Assembly (NCBI RefSeq): GCF_000214135.1
Contig: NZ_AFIE01000016.1
Location: 1-60,636 of the forward strand
Length of the DNA: 60,636 nt
Origin: Acinetobacter sp. P8-3-8
GTDB taxonomy: Bacteria; Pseudomonadota; Gammaproteobacteria; Pseudomonadales; Moraxellaceae
Direction of reading: 5' to 3'
This document shows positions 8,988 through 17,592 of this stretch, one piece after another (the first letter of the stretch is position 1; each line of letters starts with the position of its first letter). The position numbers and the translations under genes are program-made. The notes beneath the pieces are model-generated. The model ran no database searches. It saw only the letters and a list, made by a program, of their open reading frames with translations, and was not told the DNA's origin.

Positions 8988-9320
8988 ATGAATGGTTTTT
9001 TAGTGACTTTTTATACTGAATTAAATCAAAGATATAAAGGTAAACAAATTCATGACTGGTTATTATCTTTGTCAAAAGAAATGCATTTTAATGGGGCTAC
9101 TGTCGTACATGGTTCTGAAGGTATAGACCACACAGGTAAACTTCATTCAGCTAATTTCTTTGATTTAGTCGATGAACCGATCACAGTTCAATTTGCTTTA
9201 AGTGAATCTGAAACCACGCAATTATTTAATCGTTTAAATAGTGAAGATGTCTCGATTTTTTATGTAAAAACACCCGTTGAATATGGAACCGTTGGAAATA
9301 AAGAAGGTAAATCATTTTGA
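8988..9320 (+). CDS. DUF190 domain protein of fluoride operon
   Basis: A 110-residue protein related to the DUF190 family often encoded beside crcB. It is compact, without membrane segments, with an alpha-beta ferredoxin-like pattern: a central HSANFFDLVDEPITVQFAL and an N-terminal segment starting MNGFLVTFY. It sits 15 bases after crcB and overlaps the pyrophosphatase start. The biochemical function is unknown; PII-like trimer folds are known in the family. The linkage suggests a part in fluoride resistance. Confidence 0.8.
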   Translation: MNGFLVTFYTELNQRYKGKQIHDWLLSLSKEMHFNGATVVHGSEGIDHTGKLHSANFFDLVDEPITVQFALSESETTQLFNRLNSEDVSIFYVKTPVEYGTVGNKEGKSF

Positions 9321-9859
9321 GCTTTAAAACTATCCCTGTTGGAATAAATCCACCTGATGATTTCTATAGCATTATTGAAATTCCTCAGAATAATGACCCT
9401 ATTAAATATGAAATGAATAAAGAATATGACACGATTTTCATTGATCGTTTCTTAACAACAGCCATGTTTTACCCAGCCAATTATGGCTATATTCCACATA
9501 CTTTAAGTGAAGATGGCGATCCATTAGATGTATTGGTGATTTCACCCTATCCTGTAGTGGTTGGTTCTGTGATTCGGAGTCGTCCAGTTGGGGTAATGTA
9601 TATGGAAGACGAACATGGAATAGATGCTAAAATCATTGCTGTTCCGCATACGAAACTTTCTAAACAATACGATCATATCTCAGATCTTAAAGATGTTGAT
9701 GAAGGTACTTTGAATCGTATTCAACACTTCTTTGAGCATTATAAAGACTTAGAAGAAGGGAAATGGGTGAAATTGCAGGGCTGGGGAAATCTTGAAAAAG
9801 CACGGTCTGAAATAGTGAAATGTATTGAACTTTATGAAAATGAAGCTCATTCAAAATAA
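9317..9859 (+). CDS. ppa: Family I inorganic pyrophosphatase
   Basis: A 180-residue soluble enzyme hydrolysing pyrophosphate to phosphate. The signature DGDPLDVLV holds the metal-binding aspartates, with YPANYGYIPHT before it. The start is TTG, overlapping the DUF190 stop as TTGA, with AAGAAGG upstream; no better ATG fits the family N-terminus. Family I pyrophosphatases are classically inhibited by fluoride, so co-expression with crcB makes physiological sense as target replacement. It may be a second copy beside a housekeeping ppa elsewhere (inference). Confidence 0.92.
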   Translation: MSFKTIPVGINPPDDFYSIIEIPQNNDPIKYEMNKEYDTIFIDRFLTTAMFYPANYGYIPHTLSEDGDPLDVLVISPYPVVVGSVIRSRPVGVMYMEDEHGIDAKIIAVPHTKLSKQYDHISDLKDVDEGTLNRIQHFFEHYKDLEEGKWVKLQGWGNLEKARSEIVKCIELYENEAHSK

Positions 9860-9936
9860 AAATTTCTATCATCAAATATGGTGAATTCAGAATTAGAAAG
9901 GCTCTAGACTAGCAGATTTACAGTTAATTTTACCTA

Positions 9937-10355
9937 ATGAGATCCCACAACTCAGTTGCTAATTCATTATATAATTGGCAGTTAAAGAACCAAACTAATG
10001 CTATAGAAGCAATATATAAAGGTCAGTTATTCGCAGTAGGTTTATTTGATTGTAAAGTGAATTCAGATGTATTTCATTTTTGGGTAGAAAACTTCCTTAT
10101 CCCAGAATTATCAGAAAACAGTGTAATTGTAATGGATAATGCTGCTTTTCATAAAAGATCAGATTTACAGGAAATATTGGAACAACATGGACATAAAATT
10201 TTATGGCTTCCCCCTTATAGTCCTGATTTAAATTCAATAGATGAGCGATATATCGCGCAAGGTGGGCTTGGGTCAAGAGAAAATGTAAAGAATGGTTGAT
10301 CGATTCAATTGATATTCTGTTTCAGTTATTTTTTAGTATTTGTATGAAAATTTAA
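9937..10355 (+). pseudogene. IS630-family transposase remnant
   Basis: A decayed transposase. The readable frame from 9937 has the DDE-domain hallmarks VIVMDNAAFHKR and WLPPYSPDLNSID, the latter normally LNPIE. It then shifts frame near 10240-10262: the expected C-terminus continues in another frame as WAWVKRKCKEWLIDSID and ends at a TAA at 10353-10355. The N-terminal third, with the first catalytic Asp region, is missing. No left inverted repeat is seen. ACGTCAGTTCGGGATAA just beyond the end may be the right terminal repeat. Inactive. Confidence 0.85.
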
Positions 10356-10475
10356 ACGACTTTACTATAACGTCAGTTCGGGATAAATTTTGATGTAAGT
10401 TATTGAAAAGATAGATCAGACACAGCGGAGTCTTACCGTTTAAAAGTTAAATGCAAGGATTAACCTTCGGTTCGA

Positions 10476-10501
10476 CCTACTTTTCTTTCGGGAAAAGTAG
10501 G
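10476..10501. repeat. Perfect 10-bp hairpin
   Basis: CCTACTTTTC, loop TTTCGG, GAAAAGTAGG. It is not followed by a T run, so it is more likely a repeat-family hairpin than a terminator. Confidence 0.6.
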
Positions 10502-10587
10502 CAAAACCATATGTCAGTCGCCAACTCGACAAATACTATCAAGTACCAAATAGATTGCAAAAACAGTATATTACAGATGTAGCCTGG

Positions 10588-10620
10588 CCTCGAACAATGC
10601 GACTGACGTTTCCGCGTATC
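10588..10620. repeat. Dispersed repeat, copy 2
   Basis: CCTCGAACAAT, then TGACGTTT and GTATC, matching 1287-1320 at roughly 26 of 33 positions by eye. It overlaps the right arm of the GTCAGTCGC/GCGACTGAC pair. Confidence 0.45.
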
Positions 10621-10863
10621 AGATAGTTGGGAACATATCTTATCTGGAACTCAGGTTACTATAGTTCAAAACAATACTTCAAAAGCTCAAGTTTTGTCCT
10701 AGCAGAACATCGTCTTTATACCTGTTAAAAAGAGAATATTAAAATTTCTGTATCAAATGGTTATATAGGTTATTGTTTAATATAAATAAAATGAATGTTA
10801 TCTAAACGGATTCTGGTTGATTATAATAAAGTATAAATTAAGCGATCTTTATTGGCAGTAAAA

Positions 10864-11616
10864 ATGAATAAAAAAGGGTCATCGATTACTCGTGTATTAG
10901 ATATTATTGAAGCAATTTCTACAGCAAAACATCCACCTACACCCTTAGATCTTGCCATTGAATTAGACATTCCAAAACCTAGTATTCATCGTTTATTACA
11001 AACCTTAGAACAAGAAGGTTTTATTAAAAATGATATCTATGGTGGTTATATTGTCGGTGATCGAACCTATAAACTCTTGATGAGTTCTTGGGAGCAAGAG
11101 CCACGGAAAATGGAAAGATTGGCAATACTGCAAAAACTTTCTGATCAAATCAATGAAACCTGTGGAATCGCAATATTAAATAATAATCAGATGTTATATA
11201 CCGATCGAGTACAAGCCAATTGGCCGTTACAGGTTTATTTACCTGTGGGTTCTACAGTCCCATTGTGGTGTACGTCCAGTGGCAAATTATTTTTAAGTTT
11301 TCAGCCTGAAAATAAACGTAAAAAGATATTGGAATATTTACCGATCACACAATTGACTAAAAATACGATCACCGACCCTGTATTACTTGAACAAAATTTA
11401 AAGGATATTTTTAAAAATCAAATAGGAACAGATAACGAAGAGTTTATTTCAGGTATGGTGGCATGTTCTGTACCGATTCTAAGAAAAGATACGATTGTAG
11501 CTTGCTTATATACACATGCGCCTACGATACGTAAGTCTTTGGACGATTTACTGGCTTTTGAACCTTTATTGCGCCAAGCTGCCAGTGATTTAAATAAGCT
11601 GATTGATATTGAGTAA
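10864..11616 (+). CDS. IclR-family transcriptional regulator
   Basis: A 250-residue regulator: an N-terminal winged helix (SITRVLDIIEAIS ... IPKPSIHRLLQTLEQEGFI) and a C-terminal IclR effector domain (GSTVPLWCTSSGKLFLSF). The frame can open at a TTG at 10852, but the ATG at 10864 gives the normal family start; no strong ribosome site is seen for either. It converges on the hydroxy-acid operon and is the natural candidate for its regulator, acting perhaps at the palindrome at 15885-15907 (inference). The effector is unknown. Confidence 0.85.
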   Translation: MNKKGSSITRVLDIIEAISTAKHPPTPLDLAIELDIPKPSIHRLLQTLEQEGFIKNDIYGGYIVGDRTYKLLMSSWEQEPRKMERLAILQKLSDQINETCGIAILNNNQMLYTDRVQANWPLQVYLPVGSTVPLWCTSSGKLFLSFQPENKRKKILEYLPITQLTKNTITDPVLLEQNLKDIFKNQIGTDNEEFISGMVACSVPILRKDTIVACLYTHAPTIRKSLDDLLAFEPLLRQAASDLNKLIDIE

Positions 11617-11663
11617 ATTAAATAAAGAATTGAATAAAAATATAAATAACAAAGATTAAAAGG

Positions 11664-11698
11664 AAAAAGAGCAAATACTTGAACGATTTGCTCTTTTT
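11664..11698. terminator. Bidirectional terminator
   Basis: AAAAAGAGCAAAT, a 9-base loop, then ATTTGCTCTTTTT, a perfect 13-bp stem with A/T tails on both sides. It serves the convergent iclR and mmsA-like genes. Confidence 0.9.
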
Positions 11699-11730
11699 AT
11701 TTGTTCTTAGATTCTCAGATAAAGTGCAAC

Positions 11731-13227
11731 TTAGTTTAATGTAGGCATTGAGAACTGAGCACCTTCACGAACATTGGCACTTGGCCAACGTTGAGTAATG
11801 GTTTTACGACGAGTATAAAAACGAGCACCATCAGGGCCATAGGCATATAAATCACCGAATAATGAACGTTTCCAACCACCAAAACTGTGATATGCCACTG
11901 GAACAGGTAGAGGAACATTGATACCCACCATCCCAACTTTAATATGATCACTAAAATAACGAGCTGCTTCTCCATCTCGTGTATAGATGCATGTACCATT
12001 GCCATATTCATGTTGATCAATAAGATCCATGGCTTCTTGCATGGTTTTTACCCGCATGATTTGTAATACAGGGCCAAAGATTTCCTCCTTATAACTGGTC
12101 ATATTCGGTGTCACTTGATCAATTAAAGTTGCTCCAACATAGAAACCATTTTCATAACCTAATGGTGCTGCATTTCGACCATCAACAACGATGGTTGCAC
12201 CTTGCTGTTCGGCACTGTCGATATAGCCAATAACTTTTGCTTTATGTTGTGCGGTGATCACTGGACCAAAGTCATTATTTTTATCTGAAAAATGTCCATA
12301 TTTAAGCTGGCTAATGGTGTCCGCAAATTTAGAAATCAATGAATCGGCAATTTCATCACCAACAGCAATCGCCACAGAAAGGGCCATACAACGCTCACCA
12401 GATGACCCAAAAGCAGCACCTAATAAAGAGCTGACCACATTATCCAAATCTGCATCAGGCATAATGATCGCATGATTTTTTGCACCACCAAGTGCTTGGC
12501 AACGTTTACCCGTAGAGGTTGCTGTTTGATAGATATATTCAGCAATCGCAGTAGAACCCACGAAGCTCACCGCTTGGACTCGCTTGTCATATAACAAAGT
12601 ATCTACAGCTTCTTTATCACCATTGACCACATTCATGACGCCATCGGGTAAGCCTGCTTCTTTAAGTAATTGAGCAATAAATAGGGTAGCAGAAGGATCT
12701 TTTTCTGATGGTTTTAATACAAAAGTATTTCCACAAACAATCGCCATTGGGAACATCCACAAAGGCACCATAGCAGGGAAGTTAAAAGGTGTAATACCTG
12801 CAACTACACCTAAAGGTTGAAACTCACTCCAAGAATCAATCGATGGCCCTACATTTTTGCTGAATTCACCTTTTAAAAATTCAGGCGCACTACATGCATA
12901 TTCCACATTTTCAATACCACGTTGTAACTCACCAGCAGCATCATGCACAATTTTTCCGTGTTCTTCGCCGATCAGCGCACAAATCTGATCTGCATTCTTT
13001 TCTAATAACTCTTTAAATTTAAACATGACACGTGCACGTTTAATCACTGGTGTATCACGCCATGCTGGAAAGGCTGCTTCTGCGGCAGCGATGGCTTGTT
13101 CAACTGTGGCTTTACTGGCAATTGCAACTTGTCTACATTGTTCACCTGTTGATGGGTTGTATACAGGCTGAGTTCTAGTATGGTCATAGTTAAGTTGACC
13201 CTGAATTAAATGTCCAATGATATTCAT
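11731..13227 (-). CDS. mmsA: CoA-acylating (methyl)malonate-semialdehyde dehydrogenase
   Basis: A 498-residue aldehyde dehydrogenase of the MMSDH class, converting malonate or methylmalonate semialdehyde to acetyl- or propionyl-CoA with NAD and CoA. The catalytic cysteine lies in GSSGERCMALS, and PFNFPAMVPLWMFP is typical of the family. The frame is open to 13308, but the ATG at 13227 (MNIIGHLIQGQ) follows GAGGACAC and gives the family length. It lies 40 bases after the alcohol dehydrogenase gene, which probably makes its aldehyde substrate. Confidence 0.9.
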   Translation of the reverse strand: MNIIGHLIQGQLNYDHTRTQPVYNPSTGEQCRQVAIASKATVEQAIAAAEAAFPAWRDTPVIKRARVMFKFKELLEKNADQICALIGEEHGKIVHDAAGELQRGIENVEYACSAPEFLKGEFSKNVGPSIDSWSEFQPLGVVAGITPFNFPAMVPLWMFPMAIVCGNTFVLKPSEKDPSATLFIAQLLKEAGLPDGVMNVVNGDKEAVDTLLYDKRVQAVSFVGSTAIAEYIYQTATSTGKRCQALGGAKNHAIIMPDADLDNVVSSLLGAAFGSSGERCMALSVAIAVGDEIADSLISKFADTISQLKYGHFSDKNNDFGPVITAQHKAKVIGYIDSAEQQGATIVVDGRNAAPLGYENGFYVGATLIDQVTPNMTSYKEEIFGPVLQIMRVKTMQEAMDLIDQHEYGNGTCIYTRDGEAARYFSDHIKVGMVGINVPLPVPVAYHSFGGWKRSLFGDLYAYGPDGARFYTRRKTITQRWPSANVREGAQFSMPTLN

Positions 13228-13267
13228 TTGATGTGTCCTCTTTGAATCGTTTTTAAAAATGTATTGC

Positions 13268-14425
13268 TTACCAAAGTTGCTGATACAGTGAAACCATTTC
13301 GGAAACACTTGGTACCCGTGGGTTATTTAGTGGTGATCCAGATGCCAAGGCTTGTTCTGCCATGGTTTGAACCAGATCATCAAAAGTCTGTTTGCTCACG
13401 CCAAACTCAGCGAGAGTCGGAACTTGCAATTCATTGTTAATGTTAATGAGTGCTTCTATGAGTTTTTGATTGGCAATGTCATGATGATCATCCTGATTGG
13501 CTACACCAATCGCTTTTGCACAATCTGCATAACGTTCAGGTGCTGCTTCGATGGAATAAGAGGTGATCATAGGCAATAACATGGCATTCGATAGACCATG
13601 TGGTACGTGGAAAAAAGCACCAATTGGACGGCTCATCCCATGAACTAAAGCAACAGATGCATTGGAAAATGCAATGCCTGCCAAAGTAGAACCGAGCATC
13701 ATTTTTTCACGAGCAGCTTCATTATTTGGTTGGTGATAAACTGTTTGTAAATTCGGGCCAATCAGTTTCATGGCAGCAAGTGCTTGAGCATCACTATAAG
13801 GATTGGCTTTCTTACTCACATAAGCTTCAATCGCATGTGTGAGTGCATCAATACCCGTATCTGCGGTGGTACGAGCTGGTAACGACATCGTCAGTTCATA
13901 ATCAACAATGGCAGCGATAGGTAGAAAACCTAAACCTGCACAGAGCATTTTCTCATTGGTTTGATCGTCAGTAATGATGGTAAAACGAGTACATTCTGAT
14001 CCTGTGCCTGCTGTTGTAGGCATGGCAATAATGGGCAAGCCAGACTCATTGACCTGTCTTGGGAATTTATAATCACGTATTTCGCCACCAAATTTGCCTA
14101 AAATACTAATGGCTTTGGCACTATCTATGGGACTACCACCACCCACGGCAATGATCGAATCATAATGATGATCTTTTACATGCTTTACACCCGCAGCGAT
14201 GGAGCCAGAAGTCGGTTCTGGAATGGTTTCATCGAAATAATCGGCATGTATATTCGCTTCATTTAAAAGCTGTTGAATTTTCTCAATATAGCCTAATGAA
14301 ACCATCATTTTATCGGTAATGATTAGTGGGTTTTTACAACCTAAACTATTTAGAATATCAGGGAGTTTGCTACGTGCATTCTTCCCAATTTCCATAATTC
14401 GAGGCAGGTTTATACTGTGTGACAT
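13268..14425 (-). CDS. Iron-containing alcohol dehydrogenase
   Basis: A 385-residue group III alcohol dehydrogenase. The nucleotide motif GGGSPIDSAKA and the metal motifs GIDALTHAIEAYV and HGMSRPIGAFFHVPHG, with ligand histidines, are intact. AAGGA precedes the ATG. Placed between a GntP-type permease and an acylating semialdehyde dehydrogenase, it probably oxidises a short hydroxy acid such as 3-hydroxypropionate or 4-hydroxybutyrate to its semialdehyde. The exact substrate cannot be read from sequence. Confidence 0.88.
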   Translation of the reverse strand: MSHSINLPRIMEIGKNARSKLPDILNSLGCKNPLIITDKMMVSLGYIEKIQQLLNEANIHADYFDETIPEPTSGSIAAGVKHVKDHHYDSIIAVGGGSPIDSAKAISILGKFGGEIRDYKFPRQVNESGLPIIAMPTTAGTGSECTRFTIITDDQTNEKMLCAGLGFLPIAAIVDYELTMSLPARTTADTGIDALTHAIEAYVSKKANPYSDAQALAAMKLIGPNLQTVYHQPNNEAAREKMMLGSTLAGIAFSNASVALVHGMSRPIGAFFHVPHGLSNAMLLPMITSYSIEAAPERYADCAKAIGVANQDDHHDIANQKLIEALININNELQVPTLAEFGVSKQTFDDLVQTMAEQALASGSPLNNPRVPSVSEMVSLYQQLW

Positions 14426-14460
14426 CTTTATATCCTTATAAAAATTGAAAAGCAGGATTT

Positions 14461-15855
14461 TTAAAATGAGCCAAATAATGTGCCAAGGGTAATGACACCA
14501 CTTAGCGCAAAGAGCGGAATAATCACAGCGACAATAAACATGTCGTAATAAGACTGTTTATGGGTTAATCCACAGAGTGTGATAATGGTAATGACTGCAC
14601 CATTATGCGGTAGCGAATCCAGTGCACCTGAAGCCATAGATGCAACTCGATGCATCAATTCAGGGGATATGCCAAACTGAGTTGCTAAATTCATATAAGT
14701 TTCGCCCATAGTATTTAGGGCAATACTTAAACCACCTGAAGCTGACCCTGTGATCCCTGCTAAAACATTAATCACAATGGCTTCAGAAATAAGCGGGTTA
14801 CTCGGTGCAATTCCTACGAGAAAATCACGAAGAATAATAAAACCTGCCAATGAAGCGATGACAGAGCCATAACCGACTTCTGATGCTGTATTGAAAATAG
14901 GTAAAAATGAAGAAGAAACACCTTGTTGAATGGTGTCTTTGATATCTTTGAAGTGTTTCCAATTCAATATAATAATCGTCACACAAGCCAAAACTAATGC
15001 ACAAATAATGGCCCAAAGCCCGATGACAGAATTGAGTGAAATATTCCCAAATTTATCTGTTGCCAAATAAGCTGTATCAAGTGTTGGTAAAACCAATTTA
15101 GCCAATATTAAATTCATTATGATCACGACTAAAATCGGGATCATTGCAATAAGAAGACTCGGATCAGATGTACTCATTGAACTTAAATGGGGATGTGATT
15201 CGATGTGATGACCATAACCTTCTTGCTGAGTAGATGCTGTTTGAATGCGTCTATTGAGCCACCACATACCTGTAATTAAGATAAAGATAGATGCCAAAAT
15301 ACCTAAGCCTGGTGCTGCATAAAGGTCAGTATGAAAGAAGGGCATAGGTATGGCATTTTGAATCGCTGGCGTACCCGGCAATGCCGTCATGGTAAAAGTT
15401 AAAGCACCTAACATAATTGCAGCAGGGATTAAACGTTTAGGAATATCAAGCTCTTTAAACAAAGCCGCTGCAATAGGAAACACTGCGAATCCAACGACAA
15501 ATAAAGAAACACCACCATAGGTGAGGATGGCACAAGACAATACGATGGAAAGCATGGCTCTCTTATGACCAAGCTTTTCTACAAAAAAGTTCGCAATGGT
15601 TCTGGCTGAGCCAGAATCGTCCATTAATTTGCCGAAAACCGCGCCAAGTAAAAACAGTGGAAAATATTTAATAATATAACCACCAAGGCCAGTCATAAAT
15701 ACTTGGGAATACATACCCAGTAATTCATTGCTGAGCCCACTCCACATGACTGCAAAAAGCGCCAGTAATGGAGCGAGAATAATCACACTAAATCCTTTAT
15801 ACGCCAAATACATAAGCAATATTAGGGACAACACGATTCCTATAAGACCTATCAT
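14461..15855 (-). CDS. GntP-family carboxylate permease
   Basis: A 464-residue integral membrane protein with about 12 hydrophobic segments, of the gluconate/GntP permease family. Family segments include GAVFGKLMDDSGSARTIA and the loop GALTFTMTALPGTPAIQN. AAAGGATG precedes the ATG. It is the first gene of a three-gene operon (permease, dehydrogenase, semialdehyde dehydrogenase), so it likely imports the hydroxy acid oxidised by the next enzyme (inference). Confidence 0.87.
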   Translation of the reverse strand: MIGLIGIVLSLILLMYLAYKGFSVIILAPLLALFAVMWSGLSNELLGMYSQVFMTGLGGYIIKYFPLFLLGAVFGKLMDDSGSARTIANFFVEKLGHKRAMLSIVLSCAILTYGGVSLFVVGFAVFPIAAALFKELDIPKRLIPAAIMLGALTFTMTALPGTPAIQNAIPMPFFHTDLYAAPGLGILASIFILITGMWWLNRRIQTASTQQEGYGHHIESHPHLSSMSTSDPSLLIAMIPILVVIIMNLILAKLVLPTLDTAYLATDKFGNISLNSVIGLWAIICALVLACVTIIILNWKHFKDIKDTIQQGVSSSFLPIFNTASEVGYGSVIASLAGFIILRDFLVGIAPSNPLISEAIVINVLAGITGSASGGLSIALNTMGETYMNLATQFGISPELMHRVASMASGALDSLPHNGAVITIITLCGLTHKQSYYDMFIVAVIIPLFALSGVITLGTLFGSF

Positions 15856-15884
15856 TTTTATACATCCTTTTTTATATTTTTATA

Positions 15885-15907
15885 TAATGATACATACCGT
15901 ATCATTA
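15885..15907. promoter_or_regulatory. Palindromic operator candidate
   Basis: TAATGATAC, five bases (ATACC), GTATCATTA: a perfect 9-bp inverted repeat 30 bases upstream of the permease gene, with no T run after it. The position and symmetry suggest a binding site for a dimeric repressor, possibly the IclR protein at the far end of the operon. Confidence 0.55.
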
Positions 15908-16114
15908 TTGATGTATATAATTTAATCAATTATAAGTCAATAAAAATTAACAATTGAATAAGACATTGCAGATGAACTAAAAGATGAAAGCTATTGAATA
16001 CTGAATTTATTCAAACTGATCGATGAATAATCGTGTTATTGAATTGACGTAGCGCATTTATCAATATATTTTTGAAAACATATCGCTCATTATATAATCT
16101 TTAAGGTGAACACG

Positions 16115-16894
16115 ATGTTTCTACATTTTAAGAATAAAAGTATTCAGTCAGCATTGCTCTGTTGCGGTTTTCTTCTAGGGACAAATGTACATGCAGAACA
16201 AGCCATTACCGTTTATGCAGCAGCAAGTCTCACCAATGCGATTACAGATTTGGATGCTTTATTCGAAAAACAAAAAAAAGTAGAAGTTAAAAGCTCTTAT
16301 GCAGGTTCATCCACTTTAGCCAAACAAATTGAAGCTGGGGCGCCAGCAGATGTGTTTATTTCAGCAGATGAACAGTGGATGAATTATCTACAAAATAAAA
16401 AAATGATTGAGCCAAACAAACGAGTGAATTTACTGGGGAATCGCTTAGTGTTGATTTCACCCAAATCTAAACCTGTAAAAATTAAAATGGATAAAAGCTT
16501 TGATCCTTCTACGGCTTTTCAAGGCAAATTGTGTACTGGAGATACCAAAAGTGTGCCCGTGGGTAAATATGGTAAACAAGCTTTAACTTCACTTGGATGG
16601 TGGCAGAAGTTAGCACCACGTTTGGTTGAAACAGAGGATGTCAGAGCTGCGTTAAACTTTGTTGCACGAGGTGAATGTCAGTTAGGCATTGTGTATGCTA
16701 CAGATGCTGCAATCAGTAAAAATGTCACAGTGGTAGGTGTATTTCCAATCAGCACACATACACCAATTGTTTATCCATTGGGACTTGTTAAAAACAATCC
16801 AAACGCTGTGGCTTTTTACCAATTTCTGCAAGGAAAGCAAGCCAATGCAGTATTTAAAAAATATGGTTTTACGGTCTTATTACCTGCTAAATGA
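16115..16894 (+). CDS. modA: Molybdate-binding periplasmic protein
   Basis: A 259-residue substrate-binding protein of the molybdate ABC importer. The signal peptide ends near VHA/EQA. The conserved oxyanion-binding start TVYAAASLTNA, the motif SYAGSSTLAKQIEAGAPADVFISA and RLVLISP follow. A GTG at 16106 is in frame but overlaps the AAGGTG ribosome site, so the ATG at 16115 is preferred. Its stop overlaps the modB start. Confidence 0.95.
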   Translation: MFLHFKNKSIQSALLCCGFLLGTNVHAEQAITVYAAASLTNAITDLDALFEKQKKVEVKSSYAGSSTLAKQIEAGAPADVFISADEQWMNYLQNKKMIEPNKRVNLLGNRLVLISPKSKPVKIKMDKSFDPSTAFQGKLCTGDTKSVPVGKYGKQALTSLGWWQKLAPRLVETEDVRAALNFVARGECQLGIVYATDAAISKNVTVVGVFPISTHTPIVYPLGLVKNNPNAVAFYQFLQGKQANAVFKKYGFTVLLPAK

Positions 16895-17592
16895 TGATGT
16901 TCCCTTTATCATTTGAAGAGCTTGAAGTTCTTAAACTCTCTTGCCAAGTTGCTGCGACCTGCTTGGCTTTTAGCTTGATCCCTGCACTCGCAGTGGGTTG
17001 GCTATTAGCACGTAAAGAGTTTTTTGGAAAATCATTATTTGAAACATTGATTTTTCTACCTTTAGTGCTTCCTCCTGTTGTTCCAGGATATTTATTATTA
17101 CAAGTTTTTGGTAGTCGTGGTGTTGTAGGGCAATATCTTGAACAGTTCGGACTAAATTTTGCCTTCAATTGGAAAGGGGCTGTATTGGCCTCCGCAGTGA
17201 TGGGATTTCCTTTATTGGTACAATCTATTCGCCTAGCAATAGAGTTGGTCGATCAACGTCTGGAAATGGCGGCAAAAACATTGGGTGCTTCATCATTCGG
17301 AACGTTCTGCTATGTCACTTTACCGTTGGCAAGTAGTGGAATACTCGTGGGGGCAATTTTATGTTTCTGTCGAAGTTTAGGTGAGTTTGGGGCGACGATC
17401 ACTTTTGTAGGAAATATTGCTGGAGAAACAAGAACACTGCCATTGGCAATGTACAGTTTAATGCAACAACCTGATACTGAAAATGCAGTATGGCGTTTAA
17501 TCATACTCTCGTTAACTGTGGCTTTTTTTGCTTTGTGGTTTGCACAATGGTTCCATCGCTATCAGAAAAGAAAAAGAGGCATGAATGATTGA
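16891..17592 (+). CDS. modB: Molybdate ABC transporter permease
   Basis: A 233-residue inner-membrane permease with about five hydrophobic segments. The ABC-coupling EAA loop is seen as EMAAKTLGASSFGTFCYVTLP, and the periplasmic-side motif LPLVLPPVVPGYLLL is typical. Three consecutive ATG codons open the gene; the first overlaps the modA stop (ATGA), indicating translational coupling. Confidence 0.95.
   Translation: MMMFPLSFEELEVLKLSCQVAATCLAFSLIPALAVGWLLARKEFFGKSLFETLIFLPLVLPPVVPGYLLLQVFGSRGVVGQYLEQFGLNFAFNWKGAVLASAVMGFPLLVQSIRLAIELVDQRLEMAAKTLGASSFGTFCYVTLPLASSGILVGAILCFCRSLGEFGATITFVGNIAGETRTLPLAMYSLMQQPDTENAVWRLIILSLTVAFFALWFAQWFHRYQKRKRGMND

Larger units (their letters stand above)
10356..10863. 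other. Non-coding, repeat-rich DNA
   Basis: No gene is visible in about 500 bases. It contains a 10-bp perfect hairpin (10476-10501), an inverted pair GTCAGTCGC (10513-10521) / GCGACTGAC (10599-10607), and the second copy of the dispersed repeat. It probably represents debris around the insertion sequence. Confidence 0.6.

Noticed and set aside
9937-10299. A complete small transposase gene
   Set aside because: The frame lacks the N-terminal third, and its last residues are out of frame relative to the family C-terminus.
10476-10501. Hairpin as a terminator of the transposase remnant
   Set aside because: No T run follows on either strand; it resembles a repeat-family hairpin.
13228-13308. 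N-terminal extension of the semialdehyde dehydrogenase
   Set aside because: The extra 27 residues overlap the end of the upstream gene and lack a ribosome site; the ATG at 13227 has one.
16084-16100. ATCGCT...TATATAAT before modA as a ModE site
   Set aside because: The arms do not form the expected inverted repeat with the right spacing.
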